This document shows positions 35,272-46,206 of a stretch of DNA of 64,000 nt, one piece after another. A model generated the notes under the pieces. It was not told the origin of the DNA. It saw only the letters and a list, made by a program, of their open reading frames with translations, and did not search any database. Position 1 is the stretch's first letter. Every line of letters starts with the position of its first letter. The position numbers and the translations under genes were made by a program. The stretch comes from Nemania diffusa. Lineage: Eukaryota > Ascomycota > Sordariomycetes > Xylariales > Xylariaceae. Location: NCBI GenBank assembly GCA_038501195.1, contig JBBPUQ010000001.1, positions 6,696,001 to 6,760,000 on the forward strand, read 5' to 3'.

Positions 35272-37323
35272 CTAATCCCGCCGCATAGCCCGCCGCAAGC
35301 CACTGTCGATCTGGTCGACAACATTGTTCTTCGACCAAGCATCCCACGCCTCGCACGTCTGTTCCATGACGTTGGCCGTACCGGGGATCTTGACAATGTC
35401 TTCGGGGCGCTCCACAATGATGATGTTGAACCCAGCACTAACATGCCACGCGATATGGCAGTGGAAAGGCCAGACACCAGGGTTGTCCGTCGTGAACTGC
35501 ACCACGAGGTGTCCGTTCGGCGGCAGGATGTGCGTGTCGCGCCGGATGGGGGTCGCGGCCACGCTCCCGTCCCACGGCCCCGGGCCCGCGGCCAAGACCT
35601 GGAAGTCGTGCCCGTGGAAGTGCATCGGGTGCTCGAAGGTGAGGTTGTAGAAGGCCGAGTTCGAGGGGTCGACCTTCTGGTTCTCCCACACGATGCGGAT
35701 CGTGCGCTGCCCGTAGCCCGTGTCGTACGCGTTCCAGAGCGCGTCGTACGGCTGCATGGCGTGGTCCTCGCCGACGGCCCGGAGGATCGGGTCGTTGTAG
35801 TCGGCCTTGAAGGTCTGGTTGTTCAGCAGATACACCTCGTGGCCTGTGGAATTGAGTGTGTCCTCGACGTCGATCGTGAAGGTCTGGTCCGGATTGAGGA
35901 CTGGGGTTGGATACAGCGGCTGCGTGATATTTAACGGCACGTTGCCGCAGCCGTACATCGTTTCCTCGAAGTCCTGCGGCTGGCTGTTGGGGCTCATTCC
36001 GGCGTTAGCGTCCTTGTCGCTGTAATAGATCGCGGCAAGTCCGTAAGGTTGGTCAGTGAGCGAGCACAAGGAGGAGATGTTGGTCCGCATCCAATACGCG
36101 CGTTCTGCGAGCTGTCCCGTCTTGCCATGTATGATAACTTCTGATCGCTGACCGACGCCGAGAATGAGAACGTTTGTAGTGTATGGCTTGATAGGGACAA
36201 AGTCCATAGATATCACCGTCATGTCGTGTTCGTCGACCGAGAAGTATTGTAGCGCAGCGGCTCCGCCATTAATAATGCGCAGGAGGTTGTCTTTGCCCGG
36301 TACTAGTTGGAACTTCGAAACCCCGGCATTGTTAACACACGGCTTACCATCATGGGCCAAGCTACACTCGAAGTTCATCTTGCCGTTGATCAAGTTGTTA
36401 ATCGAAAATGCCGGCTTTCTATCCGTCCCGTTACCCAAAACTTCTTCGACGATTGAAAAGTAGTCCTGGTGATACCCTATTATGCTTGTTAGAATGAGCT
36501 AGCCCCTGAAAATTTGGTTCGCGCGTCATACATTCTGTGAGCAGCACGGGGCCAACGTCATTATCCCAATTCTGAGACTTTGGGCCGTAAAAGACGATAG
36601 GCCCTGCTACACCGGCACTGACCTGGGCGGAGTAGTGCGAGTGATAGAAAGATGTGCCCACATGGTCCGCTCGGAATCGGTAAGTGAACGACTGCCCCGG
36701 TGCGATTGGGCACTGTGAAACTACACAAGGGCAATTAGTGAGTTGAATTTGACGAGATGGGTCATGACCTACCGCCAGGGACACCATCGTAGAATGGTGT
36801 ATCCTTCTGAGTCAGCCCGTGCCAATGCATGGCAGTCCCTTCTTCCGGCCCGGTAATGTTGCTTCTGACAGTGACCTCAACCCAGTCTCCCCAATTTGCT
36901 TCAATAAGAGGTCCAGGGAACTGGCCATTCACAACGATCATGTCCCGTAGATATCCGTCTGGGGCAAGCTGAGCTCTGGTGACCTCGAAGCTGTATTGCC
37001 GAGTCACACCAGTCTCAGGAGGTGGACTAGAGGCGGGGTCTCCATTATACGACATAGAGCCCCATGGGAACCTGTGTGTATGCGGCTAGGCCAATATTAG
37101 TATACGACTAAAACAAATAGGCTGCCGTGTAACTCATTACTTACCCCGAAGCCGAGGAAATCCGGCAATCCTTGGTAGTCAACATGTCTTCTGTCCAGCT
37201 ATTAGCCGCATGTAGTTGAGTTTGGAAAATTTCGATAATGTGTTACCCATTGCTTTGCTCTGGACTTAGTCCTCCAAAAAGGGGCAAGACACCCGTGGCC
37301 AGCTTGGCGATGAACGATGCCAT
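35272..37323 (-). CDS. Laccase (multicopper oxidase)
   Basis: Five exons are predicted: 37247-37323, 37145-37190, 36773-37085, 36532-36720 and 35272-36476, joining in frame to about 609 residues. All four copper-binding segments are present: AMHWHGL, YHSHYSAQ, HPMHFHGHDF and HCHIAWHVSAGF. The residue in the type 1 axial position appears to be Phe, which in laccases goes with higher redox potential. The N-terminus (MASFIAKLATGVLPLFGGL) resembles a signal peptide. The C-terminus ends DSGL followed by RRAMRRD; ascomycete laccases are typically cut after DSGL, so a removable C-terminal plug is likely. It oxidises phenols with reduction of oxygen to water. It could act in pigment or phenolic coupling, including for the neighbouring metabolite genes, but that link is inference. 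Confidence 0.85.
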
Positions 37324-39612
37324 TTTTTCGCGTAAAAGAAACAGATAGCGTCTAGATGGAATAAGATGTATGTCTGTTTGACTAAATACAAAATTGTCCT
37401 GCAATAAACTATATATACCGTTAAGGCCGGAGGAGTGCTAAGGGCGTCGTTATTCTTCGGTTATAAAAGTTGAGAGTGAATCGAAATGAAATGAGTGGGC
37501 ATATGGAGCTGTTTGCTTGGAAACACTCCCTATCTTGGGGTTTAAAATTGTGAGATGCTGTACATAGGGAAGACAATAAACACTCGTGATTGTGCAAAAA
37601 TCTCTGAAGCCAATCTCTTGGATACTCTTTAATTATATACTAAGTAATAATTTCTGAGAGCGTCTTCGTCTACACCCCCAATAGTGTGCCTTGTGACAAT
37701 ATTGTCTAAAAATGGTTCAGCCTCCTTTCGCGGGCAACTCCGAATTGCTACTCTCGACGAAATCATGATGGAATCTCATCACATTTCATAACTTCATCTT
37801 CAAAGCTAAATCGAGTAGACATCCTTCATCCTTCTGGCCATCGAAAGCACGGCAACTTGTCTAACTAGGCTATCGATGAAATTGATCCTTTTGAAGTCTA
37901 AATTAAGGAACAACATATCTGGTTATTATTCTACTCATCTTAAGCTTCCTCGAGCCACCCCAGAGGTGTATTAGGAGGTAATTGCCTCTAAGGATCATAT
38001 AGTGGATACAGATCCTGGTTGGTTTGCTACCTCGGATGAGGTTACTTGGTATCTTTAGGACTTCCGGTCGTAGAAGTCCCCCAGTTTACAACTGATAGTA
38101 AACGCTTTAGTCGTATATAAAGCGCTAGGCTGAGAACGAAGAGGGCGTTGCGGCTTAGGACTTGCGAGAGCCTGACCTGTGGTTACCTGCCCAAACTCCG
38201 GGAGATCCTCACGGGCGCTTATGTTCGTTAAAAAGGAGTTAAAAAAATGTGACAATGTCAAATAAATAAAATATAATAACAGTATTTGGCTAAACATCAA
38301 TTAGTGTAAAAACTTGCAAGTTGTTAAGAGCTCAAGGCTAATAAACTTAACTATACTAACACTCAAGTGCCCATGGAATGTTTAGCCTCGCCGGAGCCTT
38401 GAAGTGTTAGCTATTGATAATGATAATACGGCTGAAGCAAGCAGACAACCCCGGCACTAGAAGGCGAACATTGAACACATCCGCCGTTAAGCAGCAGCTA
38501 ACGGGTAATACGAGGGCTGAGCTAGGATGGGGCTGAGGGCTGAATAAGATGTACCATGTCTCTATATGCTCTGTGCAGCATTCACTTAAGCCGTAAATTA
38601 AACAAATGAAACAGTCCCTCTACTTCTCACCTCTGTAATTTAATTCTCTAGCAGCTGTCAATCCCAATATTAGGTAATAAAAAGTACGGCCGATGAGTTT
38701 CAGCACTGCAAGTGACGAGATAGTGTCTGCCTCCCTTTATTCCTAAGATAGTCAGACTAATCGTGCAAAACACACTCGGCGCATTCATATAATAGCCATC
38801 GAGGCACTGCGTAGAGATATGATGAAAAATCAATAGAAATTGTATCAACGACTTCCCGCTCTAGCAAATAGCGGAAGCCTTGAGAGGGCCTATCAAAGAC
38901 TTCCATGTGCCAGCCGCACTGTATCAATAAGTTGCGCCTATAACGCGGCTGAGCATTTACATCTAGCTCTTACATCCTTTTATCGAGAAGCTTATTGAAG
39001 TACGGAACTAGCTTCTGTGCATGTGTTACAATCTTGGAATAGAATATATCAACTTGAATAGGAACATTGACCAAAATCATACGTACGGTATTCACGCATC
39101 ATACGCATAGAATACGGACGAGATTTTCTTGCCATTATGTCTTGAATTCACACCATAAGCGGGGCTCGTACCTTTGTGCGTGCGTAAGAGACGCAAGCTG
39201 ATAGGAATGGAATTGGTTACACAACTTGTCTCCAGGTACCGCCAAAGAGGCACCAAAGAGGGGCAGCATGACAAAGCTAGCCATTATAAACCGCGGCCAT
39301 GTTCCGCCCCTTTGTAATCTAGTCGTCGCGGAATGGTTGTCTGTCAACTGCCCAAGCTTACAAACTCATATTGTAACTAGCATTGATGTTTTTCGTAAAC
39401 CTTCTCTCAGAGGCCGAATTATCGGTATGTTTTTTGTTGGATTCAGTCGCATACACAGCATAGGACGCTCCACACCATGCGGTTATATAAAGTACTAGAT
39501 ATCCCAAGTTCGTTATGGAGTATTTCCTCACATATCTCATCAACACCTTCAATACATCTCAACTAGACCCGTCAATAGCCTCGCTTCCTACTATATCTTT
39601 TATCAAATCACA
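37324..39612. other. Long intergenic region
   Basis: 2.3 kb between the start of the laccase and the start of the dehydrogenase (divergent). The left 250 bases include TATATATA near 37410, probably the laccase promoter. 37950-38250 has moderately coding-like words but no intact frame and may be a gene or transposon relic. 39480-39610 is the dehydrogenase leader, with TATATAA at 39484-39490. Confidence 0.55.
39495..39504 (+). promoter_or_regulatory. CTAGATATCC motif upstream of the dehydrogenase
   Basis: Ten bases identical to the core of the tandem repeat in the methyltransferase/monooxygenase promoter (45864-45873). It lies 108 bases before the ATG and just after a TATATAA box. A shared transcription factor site is inferred from the match alone. 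Confidence 0.35.
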
Positions 39613-40576
39613 ATGTCGGCTTCTCCTGATGCTTACACTGCGCCTTTCATGCTCACCAAGGGCATGCACCGGGATGTCTACCCGGCCATTGACCCTGCAA
39701 CCAATGGCGCGCTAAATGCTTCTTCCAAAGTCGTGGTGGTCATCGGTGCCACAAGTGGTCTTGGTTTTGTAAGTCAATATGTTTTAGTCTCAGCCCTATC
39801 TATTATAGTATGGCTGACTCGGTGTGAAGGCTACCGCAAAGTCCTGGAGCAGTGCTAAGGCTGAGGGTATCGTCTTGGTGGGACGCAGCATCGAAGGGCT
39901 CAAGAAGGCGGAGAAGGACTTGGCTACCACGTCCAAGGTCCTAACCATCGCAACCGACATTAGCTCGTCTGCCAACACCGATGCCCTGTTTAAGCAAGTG
40001 TTGGAGAAATTCGGCCGCGTTGATGTCGTTGTCAACGCCGTCGGCGCTATGAACGTTGCTCCCGTGGGCGCACAGCCTGCGGACGCATGGTGGGAGAACT
40101 TTGAGGTGAACGTGAAAATCCCCTACAACGTGAGCCACTCCTACATCACGGTCGCCGGTGGCAAGGGCACACTCATCAACATAGTCAGCTTGGCCGCCTC
40201 TTTCCTGGCCCCTGCTATGTCTGGGTACAGCGCATCCAAGCTTGCCGTCATCAAGTTGGGCGAATGCCTCGACTTGGAGCAGCCGAACTTGCGTGTCTTC
40301 TCTGTCCATCCTGGTATGGTCGTCGCTGAGAATGGGCGTGGTATGGTTGTCGAGCCCTTCAAGCCCTTCACCAAAGATAAGGCAGCTCTCTTTGGAGGTC
40401 TCACCGTCTACCTCGCTACTCCCAAGGCGGACTTCCTCAAGGGCACCTACCTCCACGCCAACTGGGACGTGACTGAACTGGAGAAGCACCAGACGGAGGT
40501 CACAGAAAAGAAGCTCAATAAGTTGGCGTTCCTCAACGGTCAGCTTCAGCCGGGTGGCTATGCATGGTCCTCGTAA
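39613..40576 (+). CDS. Short-chain dehydrogenase/reductase
   Basis: Two exons, 39613-39768 and 39830-40576, with a GTAAGT donor and a GACTC/CTGAC branch region, give 300 residues. The nucleotide-binding motif GATSGLGF is followed by ATAKSW across the intron, then a VGRS loop, TDISS and VVNAVGAMN. The catalytic triad reads Ser in NIVSLAAS, Tyr in SGYSASK and Lys four residues later. VVNAVG replaces the usual NNAG. It should oxidise or reduce a carbonyl/hydroxyl with NAD(P). It is the left-most candidate member of the tailoring gene group. No signal peptide is seen, so it is cytosolic. The substrate is unknown. Confidence 0.85.
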
Positions 40577-40749
40577 GGAATGCATATTGGCTACAACGCA
40601 GACTACGGCTGTCATAGTCCTAGATATGATTCGCTACAAAGTGTGAAAGGCTTAGATACTATGGATATCACGGGAATATACTGTGTACATAATAGATAGT
40701 CTTACCCTCTGAATATTGAGGATTAGCACACCAACCCAAAAAAGCCATG

Positions 40750-40978
40750 AGTGCCTGTGTCACTGTCCTAACCGTGAGCCTTATAAGTGGGTGCAAACGG
40801 TCAAGGTTCCACCTTGACAACGTCCTACTTTTGCATTCTGCATGAGTAGCGTTGTGGTATGCGTTGCAGTTCTGTTCCGTGGCAGCCTGACCCCTACAAT
40901 TTCACCATTTGCAGAGATAAAACTTATTTATGGATCACTCCCAATTCTTACCCCACCATAGGTGTCACAATGTCTCGG
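40750..40978 (+). repeat. Left arm of a ~220 bp imperfect inverted repeat
   Basis: Its reverse complement reappears at 41481-41695. Shared words include CCTAACCGTGAGCCTTATAAG, shortened here as CCGTGAGCCTTATAAGTGG, then AAACGGTCAAG, CCTTGACAACGT, TTCTGCATGAGT and GTTGTGGTAT. Similarity weakens towards the centre but resumes at AATGTCTCGG. In both arms this ends in an ATG in the same position (ATG at 40970 here). Confidence 0.7.
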
Positions 40979-41480
40979 GTTGGATATGCAACTGGAACTG
41001 TGCGAATAACCATGAAGAGTATTTGGCGGTGAGTCTGAAATCGTCGATGAATTAAGATCTCCAGGCTCCATTTTCATCTGACTTGCATAATTTTCTCATC
41101 CCTTTTTGCACTTTCATGCTGTAACATAGTATGATTGTCTTATTAGCTTGCTGTAGCCTACGACACCCATACCGCCTTGGCTGCTCTTACGAGGGGACCT
41201 TGGGGCGTCTGGGCTAGAGGGATACTTTGTAAGATGTGTTAAATAATCTAGAAATCTTGGCGTCATACGGTAAAGCCACCTTGCGCCTCATAGAAGGATA
41301 CCCTCTTGGACATAGGGCGCTATTGGCTAGCAAAAATTACGAGGATCACAACTGCTTTTAAAGAGAAGGGATAATTATAAATTCAAGGATGTTCATGAAT
41401 AGGAAGTCAGTTACCCTAGCTAAAAAAGGAAAGCGAAACGAAAAGGGCCAAGAACGCCCGTTTAGATACGAATGCTTGTT

Positions 41481-41695
41481 CCGAGACATTGGTCATGAGG
41501 GGTTTAAGATCAAGGCGTGAGATAAGGGCTATCTGCTAGGACTTGAATCAAGGTTTCACGGAATAGACCTGCAGCGGATACCACAACACCACTCATGCAG
41601 AATGTACGTTGTCAAGGTTGGCAACTTGACCGTTTGGAGCCACTTATAAGGCTCACGGTTAGGACCGTGACACAAGGGTGAGTGGCAAACCATCA
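41481..41695 (-). repeat. Right arm of the inverted repeat
   Basis: Reverse complement of the left arm, with the corresponding ATG on the minus strand at 41489. The central 500 bases between the arms show no gene. The pair could be a foldback element, or two facing copies of one promoter and leader (both contain CCTTATAAG, TATA-like) whose genes have been lost. Confidence 0.7.
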
Positions 41696-42194
41696 CTTTC
41701 TATGGTTAATATAGTGTGGCATCAAAACTACGTAGTAAGGTAGGCAGTACATTGCCATAAGAACCTAAACACAGACATTGTGCAACCTATAGGCTAAGGT
41801 CAAGCTCACTTACACAAATGTTCTAGATTAGAACTATTTTACCCATACAATCATTATTAGGTTATGCGCCTTATCAATAATTCCCAAGTGAAGTGCTCTA
41901 AGATATATGTTATCTTATTTAGAAACTAGTAAAATTCAAGAAACAAGTAGACCTAATTTCATCATATTTCCTACGGAAAACCAAGGAAATCCAGTACCTA
42001 AATCATAGATTTTATTTCTCCTGCAGTACTCCTGCAGTAAAGAATGTTGTTCTTCGTCCCTAACTTTAAATCAGCACATTCGTAAACCACACGAAACTAT
42101 CGATGATCAATCTACCAATAACAAACTCAACACTGAAGATAGCCTATACTCTGATATCTACTTCCCTTCTATTATCCCGCGCACACAGAATCCA

Positions 42195-43320
42195 TCAAAC
42201 CATGACACTCCTCCCACCACTGAGGACATCGTCGCGGTGCAAAGCCTGAGTTCCTCGCAGCGCCTTGAACTTCCTCTGTATCCACTCGTTGCTGGTCACA
42301 GGCGCCTCCTCAGTCTCGGGGCGCTGAACTAGTGGACTGTCCAAGGTGCGCAGAAGAGTCGAGGCCTCGGGACGCATGAGGTAGGCGAAGCTGTAGCGTT
42401 CCGGCATGGGCTGGCCGGGCAGCGGCCCAACTCGATGCAGTGCGCTCTTGAGAAGCCCGTTCGTCAGTTTGGTCATGCAGTCGCCGAGGTTCACGACGGC
42501 GCACCCCTCGCGCGGTGCCACATACTGCCAGCACGACTCGGGGTGCGACACCCCTGGCTCGGTCGGGATGTTAACTGGTAAGACCTGGAGCCCGGGCGTG
42601 TTGGAAAATACAAACGTCAGGCTACCCAGGTCGGTATGGGGGGTTTGCGGGACGGCGCCGCCGATGTGCTGGTTTTCGTGGTATTTCAGAATCCTGAGAA
42701 TGTCAGGGGCAGGCCGTGTCGGGTTGTGAAATTCTTCAAATCGTTGGCCTGCCTTCAAGTCTAATGACGCTGAGAGTGACTTGAAGATGGTCTCTGCGGC
42801 AGCTTTGAGGTCGCTGATGAGAGCGCGTAGGGGGCCCATAGTAGCTGCTACGGCAGGAGGGTGCGGAAAGGGGTCATCCCCTAGTTGGAACAGGCCGTTG
42901 CTAGGCAACTTGTATATAGTTAGGACGAATATGTCCGACAGTATTGAAAACATTTGATCTTACCACCCAGCTTTCGAATTTATCTCTAGTACCGTTTTTG
43001 TCTACGATGTTCCTCCCTTGTGGCTTGTAACCATTGGTTTTTGTGTTCGAAATGCTGTCTACGTCAAAAGCGTCTTTCACGACAGCATCATAAGCGAAAA
43101 GGGTTTCCGAAAACTCAAAGACCTTATTCACATTTTCCCAGATTGGGACGGCGGCTAGGGAACCAAGATGAAGATAGAAGAAGCCGTCTTCGATAGCAGC
43201 CTGAAGGAGAGAGCTCTGTTCAGAAGGAGAGCCAGACTGTAGTCGTTTTAGATCAACAACTCTAAGATGAGCGGGTTTCAAGCCTTTAGGCAGAGTTTCG
43301 AACGAAGCAGAAGGTGACAT
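42195..43320 (-). CDS. 2-oxoglutarate/Fe(II)-dependent oxygenase (isopenicillin N synthase-like)
   Basis: Exons 42964-43320 and 42195-42908 join in phase 0 to 356 residues, with a GTAAGA donor and a CCTAACTA branch region. The N-terminal DIOX_N-type block includes LQAAIEDGFFYLHLG and GYKPQGRN. The catalytic domain has the iron triad: His and Asp in PHTDLGSLTF and the distal His in SALHRVG. The 2-oxoglutarate-binding Arg-X-Ser is RYS in ERYSFAYLMRP. Such enzymes hydroxylate, desaturate or cyclise small molecules, with release of CO2 and succinate. It reads towards the dehydrogenase and belongs to the putative tailoring group. The substrate is unknown. Confidence 0.85.
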
Positions 43321-44465
43321 TTTGAAATGCTTAGTTACGTAGATAACGGGACCAGTGGATAATGTGAAAAGAGGTTATGAGATTTATCTTGGCAAAGGGA
43401 GCTACATAGAGACAATATCTATCTAACATCGGCATCTTTTAGTCCTATTTCTTTTCAAATGGCGTCGTACTATGCCACCTAGACCTACTACTAAGATGTC
43501 TCGCTGAAGGCGGAATATTTCCTCAATAGTATAGGTTACCTGTAGATCGTCTTCTTGAGGCTATGCCACCCTACGTGTAGATGTTCAACAGCCCTCAGAA
43601 AGTCTCTCATGATCAATATAAGTTGTGTTACTTCGGCAGCCCGCATTGAGTGGATAGGAATGGCAGGTCAGCTTACATTTCTAAGTTCTTGGAAAGCAAC
43701 TACCCGTGTATACTCGATTATACTATCTGACACGCATGATCTCAGAATATTTAATTCCAAATCTTTCTAGACACCTTGACTGGCTACTCACCCTCCTACT
43801 CGTTGCATTATGTCTAATACATGGCCGTTCTCTTATCTTGTACACCTTACGTTGATATTCCCTCATGTTTAGACTCTTCTAGAGTTGTATAATTTGGGTA
43901 AGCTTACGAAATGGTAATTCTGTGTCCCCAACCTTCGGCATTTCTATGATCCTGTCTATCTCAAATTCAAGAGCTATTTTATCTGTGATAGCAATGAAAG
44001 TGCTGTTAGAAATAACTGTGATATCAATATTCCAAAAGCTTGAATTATTAAACTAGGCTGATATCATAGATGTATAATAGAAGGAATAATAGTCCATAGG
44101 CGGTTATCTGTATAATTATGATAGTAAAATTTAACGCACCTTGGAGACTAACAAGTAGTCACAATAGCCCTTCCAAAGATTTCACTAGTATTCAAAATAA
44201 TATTTGTAAATCAAAGTAATATGTAAAATTTAGTATGAAAATCTTGCCGGACTAGCTACCTAAGTAAAGCAGTTCTCGAAAAGAACTGGTTAGAATAAAT
44301 AGTGAAAAACTAAGCCTGATTAATAAAACCCCCTTACTTTCGAGGGCAGGTTTACCCGCACTGTCACAATAGGAATTAATCCACGCAAATCTTTGCATGC
44401 ATCAACTACAGAGTTATATGAGCGAATACAATTATATCATGAGATGGCACTTTCTCGTGCCGAAG
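43321..44465. other. Intergenic region
   Basis: Left part is the oxygenase promoter. 43940-44330 is AT-rich without any frame of interest. Nothing else was seen. Confidence 0.6.
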
Positions 44466-45677
44466 TTACAGTGAAGCTTTGCGTCGGGCCTCAATGACCA
44501 CATGATTACTCCCATCGGTTCGCCATATCTTGGTCAACATAAGGTCAGCCTTATCGAGGAGTGCGAGCCACTGATCTTCTGTGCGCTCGATACCACCGAG
44601 GACCATCATGTTCAAATCCTGCATCGCCATAGACCAAGGGGCATTTCTCACAGGCATGCAGATGTCAGCAATGAGTATGCGACTGTCGGGTCCCATGGCC
44701 CCGACGGTACTACCCAGAATCTTAACGCCGATGGGGTCCGACCAGTCATGGAAAACACGGCGATAGTAATATGCGCGCGCTTTTCGAATGGGGTTTGGCT
44801 GGAAAAAGGACGCTACTTGGGGTTCGATGTAGGAAGGCAGGCCTTGGGTGATTGCATCGTTAATCACTGTCTCCTGGTCCTGCAGCACGAGCCGTCCGCC
44901 CAGGTTAGGGAATGCCTTCTTAATTTCCACTAGGGCATGCCCTCTACCCCCGCCGATGTCTACGAGCGCTACGTCGTCGTGTCCAAGACCGGGGCCCAGC
45001 TGTTCCTCAAAGTTGTACAGGACGGAGACATTGATAGCACTCGGCCGGCTCTGCATGCCGCTGTTGAATATAGCCTGGCTTGAGGGGTCGGCCGACAGCC
45101 ATTCCCAGAAGCCGGCTTGCGTGATGTTCAGAGCTAGGTTGATCGCAGATTGCTCATAGCTCTCGGGGCTCTTCCAGCCGTTATGCTTCAAGAAGGTCGG
45201 CAGCACATACGCACCCTTGCCGACGAAGTCGTACATCTGCTGGAACATGTCCCGATTGTTCTTGTTACAGAACGCACTGGATAACCGGTTGTGCACATAC
45301 AAGCGCTCACCGGCCTCCGCGAATACGCCGCATGCGGTCAATGTTCTCATGAGACGCTCCACGAGCACCACGTCAGCGCCCGAGTCTGCGGCAAGCTTCT
45401 CCGCGCTTACTGAGCTGTCGTCTTCAGGGTCAAGCTGGAAGAAGCCCAGTTCAATGGCGCAACGGATAGCCGAATTTTGAGCGGTTCTGGTTCCCGCATA
45501 GTAGACATTTTCGGCCGGGTCGCGCCCGGCGACGCCCAGCTTCTCAACTAGACGAGTAAACGATTGGCTCGCTTCTGGGCTATTAAACCCCTTTTTTGCC
45601 GTATAGGACGTTGTTGTTAGTTGATTTAGCTCAGAGACTAGATCAAGCAGATTGTCGGATTTTGTGGTACCAGTCAT
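44466..45677 (-). CDS. O-methyltransferase (plant/fungal family 2)
   Basis: An intronless 403-residue protein. The N-terminal winged-helix part includes SAIRCAIELGFFQL, VLVERLMRTLTACGVF and YVHNRLSSAF. The SAM-binding part has VDIGGGRGHALVEI, FPNLGGRLVLQDQ and the characteristic YYYRRVFHDWSD, with the catalytic His in FHDW. This is the architecture of fungal secondary-metabolite O-methyltransferases (PF00891). It should transfer a methyl group from SAM to a phenolic or enolic hydroxyl. Its start faces that of the monooxygenase across a 529-base divergent promoter, so the two are probably co-expressed. A decayed relative lies at about 52500-53610. Confidence 0.88.
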   Translation of the reverse strand: MTGTTKSDNLLDLVSELNQLTTTSYTAKKGFNSPEASQSFTRLVEKLGVAGRDPAENVYYAGTRTAQNSAIRCAIELGFFQLDPEDDSSVSAEKLAADSGADVVLVERLMRTLTACGVFAEAGERLYVHNRLSSAFCNKNNRDMFQQMYDFVGKGAYVLPTFLKHNGWKSPESYEQSAINLALNITQAGFWEWLSADPSSQAIFNSGMQSRPSAINVSVLYNFEEQLGPGLGHDDVALVDIGGGRGHALVEIKKAFPNLGGRLVLQDQETVINDAITQGLPSYIEPQVASFFQPNPIRKARAYYYRRVFHDWSDPIGVKILGSTVGAMGPDSRILIADICMPVRNAPWSMAMQDLNMMVLGGIERTEDQWLALLDKADLMLTKIWRTDGSNHVVIEARRKASL

Positions 45678-46206
45678 TGTACGTAGAGAATCTGTGCTTC
45701 GGGGGGTTGAATTGAGCCGCCATGTTAAACGAACCTCCCGTCCGGTAGGCTATATGTAGGTAATATTACCGAGTGTGTTGAGCTCTAGAGATTTTCCATC
45801 GCCATCAGCCTACTAGGCATTGTGCAAGGATCGGAGTACCAGCCCTAGATATTCTATAGAGTCCTAGATATCCTCTAGAGTCCAGACCGCCAGTTGTGAT
45901 ATTACGGGCGAGCGTCTTACATACATGGTGACTGTATTGCTGTATAATATGCAGTCACGTAAAAATGGAACTACGTTACACTGCGGAGTAAAAGCTTGGC
46001 TATGGCTTCGGGAGGGCTATACGCACATTAGATGATCAACGATGTGACTACCCCCACGATATGATACTATCACAGAATTCGTGATGCCATATTCGTTTGG
46101 TGGTTGAACACAAAAGAGACCAACTATTTCTTCCCACCCACATCCTGTGGACCGTGTCAGTGCTAGAGCTTCAAATCTATTCTGAAGGTTTTACCATCAA
46201 CATACA
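45678..46206. promoter_or_regulatory. Divergent promoter of O-methyltransferase and FAD monooxygenase
   Basis: 529 bases between two divergent ATGs. It contains a perfect palindrome GGTAATATTACC (45759-45770) and two adjacent 19-base repeats (45844-45881). A bidirectional control region is likely from the arrangement. Confidence 0.6.
45844..45881. promoter_or_regulatory. Tandem 19-bp near-palindromic repeat
   Basis: Two directly adjacent 19-mers: CCTAGATATTCTATAGAGT at 45844-45862 and CCTAGATATCCTCTAGAGT at 45863-45881. They differ at two positions, and each has partial dyad symmetry (CTAGA/TATAG or CTAGA/TCTAG). A tandem dyad between divergent genes is what a dimeric regulator site would look like. 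The factor is unknown. Confidence 0.5.

Larger units (their letters stand above)
40577..42194. other. Intergenic region containing a large inverted repeat
   Basis: 1.6 kb between the dehydrogenase and the 3' end of the oxygenase. It holds two facing arms of an imperfect inverted repeat (listed separately) and an AT-rich right part (41830-42000). No intact gene is supported. Confidence 0.6.

Noticed and set aside
38405..38660. Possible solo LTR starting TGTTAG and ending TGTCA
   Set aside because: No matching target duplication and no second copy in the window.
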